DNA from: Fasciolopsis buskii
Lineage: Eukaryota; Platyhelminthes; Trematoda; Plagiorchiida; Fasciolidae
Direction of reading: 5' to 3'
Assembly (NCBI GenBank): GCA_008360955.1
Contig: LUCM01007479.1
Span: forward strand, 1-64,000
DNA: 64,000 nt
The stretch's first letter is position 1. Each line of letters opens with the position of its first letter. Below are positions 63,480 to 64,000 of this stretch, one piece after another. The notes under the pieces were generated by a model. The model saw only the letters and a list, made by a program, of their open reading frames with translations, was not told the origin of the DNA and made no database searches. Both the position numbers and the translations under genes were made by a program.

Positions 63480-63700
63480 TGCTCGAATATCTGCTATTAA
63501 GCAACTCATCAAGAAAGGTGAGTGAATTTCTGGTGGCAGTGAAGCCACTAACTAGTGTTGCAAGCTGCAGAATATGTAAGTTATTTCAGACTACCGTTAA
63601 ACGAATGAAGATACCAGGAGATTGGAGGTCAGCGGCAGGGCAACCGATTACAAAAGTGGGCAGAGTTCACTGGCTGATAATCCCCTACAGATGTATTTGG
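63480..63700 (+). mobile_element. LINE remnant: N-terminal reverse transcriptase segment
   Basis: Within a 104-codon frame (63413-63727), residues about 45-90 read LTSVASCRICKLFQTTVKRM, then KIPGDWRSAAGQPITKVGR, then IPYRCIW. This follows the family order LxxIFxxSLxxxxxPxDWRxAxxxPIxKxGxRxxxxxYRPIS found at the start of LINE reverse transcriptases. Homology fades after about 63700, where the YRPISLTS block should continue. It is on the opposite strand from the other CR1-like remnants, so it is a separate insertion. The clade is uncertain. Confidence 0.5.
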
Positions 63701-64000
63701 CAAGCAGGCCAAGTAAGTGATAAGTAAGGAGGATCCGAAAGTGTATATCCAGACACTTGGTGGAGCATATTCCCGTGAAGTAGGCCCAACACGGTCCCCC
63801 CAGAAAGCAAGTTTTTGATGTGGCCTCTAAAATGGAAGAAGGCTCTTAACCCCGTCTGCCAAAGCTTAAGTAGAGTAATTCGGGGACTTTTGGGGTATCA
63901 CGCCAGTTAATGAAGAACCTCCTAAGCGAAAGGTGTTTCACTATTGGGAGAGTAAGCAACATTTTTTGAAGCGAAGCAAGCCACCACTGTTCCCCGATGA

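Noticed and set aside
1..64000. CRISPR arrays, bacterial operons, functional tRNA genes
   Set aside because: No regularly spaced direct repeats, no clustered same-strand long frames, and no sequence folding into a complete tRNA cloverleaf were found.

Overview
The window looks like gene-poor nuclear DNA of a metazoan. No reading frame longer than 198 codons is open on either strand. No intact multi-domain protein gene, operon structure, ribosome-binding pattern or CRISPR array is visible. What can be recognised is a set of decayed transposable elements, tRNA-headed repeats and one broken cellular gene. The mix of RTE-like and CR1/Jockey-like LINE remnants, tRNA-derived SINE-like repeats and an invertebrate EnSpm/CACTA-like transposase would fit a large repeat-rich invertebrate genome. 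A flatworm is my best guess, but this is inference and not proven by the sequence.

Layout. 1-3882: a perfect 366-bp inverted repeat (1-366 and 3517-3882) encloses 3.15 kb with no recognised gene; each arm carries a tRNA-like segment with A and B boxes pointing outward. 3.9-9.7 kb: unassigned, with a G-rich + strand. 9.67-11.04 kb: a pseudogene of 2',3'-cyclic-nucleotide 3'-phosphodiesterase (CNP family) with three frameshifts and one stop. 11.97-12.27 kb: a short dispersed repeat, with another copy at 34.7 kb. 12.7 kb: a 5S-rRNA-like fragment with an internal deletion. 13.3-13.9 kb: an unrecognised 179-codon ORF. 13.9-31 kb: mostly unassigned, with a diverged 18S-like patch near 23.6-23.9 kb. 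31.1-31.9 kb: RTE-type reverse transcriptase remnant (minus). 33.3 kb: a 246-bp foldback/MITE-like hairpin. 37.55-39.15 kb: EnSpm/CACTA-like transposase remnant (minus). 39-50.7 kb: unassigned. 50.9-51.9 kb and 55.3-56.4 kb: two CR1/Jockey-like LINE remnants (minus); the second abuts a tRNA-like head at 56.4 kb. 56.78-57.11 and 62.35-62.69 kb: a second, about 97% identical inverted pair of tRNA-like repeats pointing inward, 5.2 kb apart. 63.5-63.7 kb: a short LINE remnant on the + strand.

No genes here work together as a pathway. The coherent story is successive insertion and decay of transposons, with two inverted-repeat pairs and one foldback element that could fold into double-stranded RNA if transcribed. 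The perfect identity of the first pair against an otherwise mutated background is the strongest sign of recent activity. All family assignments come from reading motifs by eye, without any database search.
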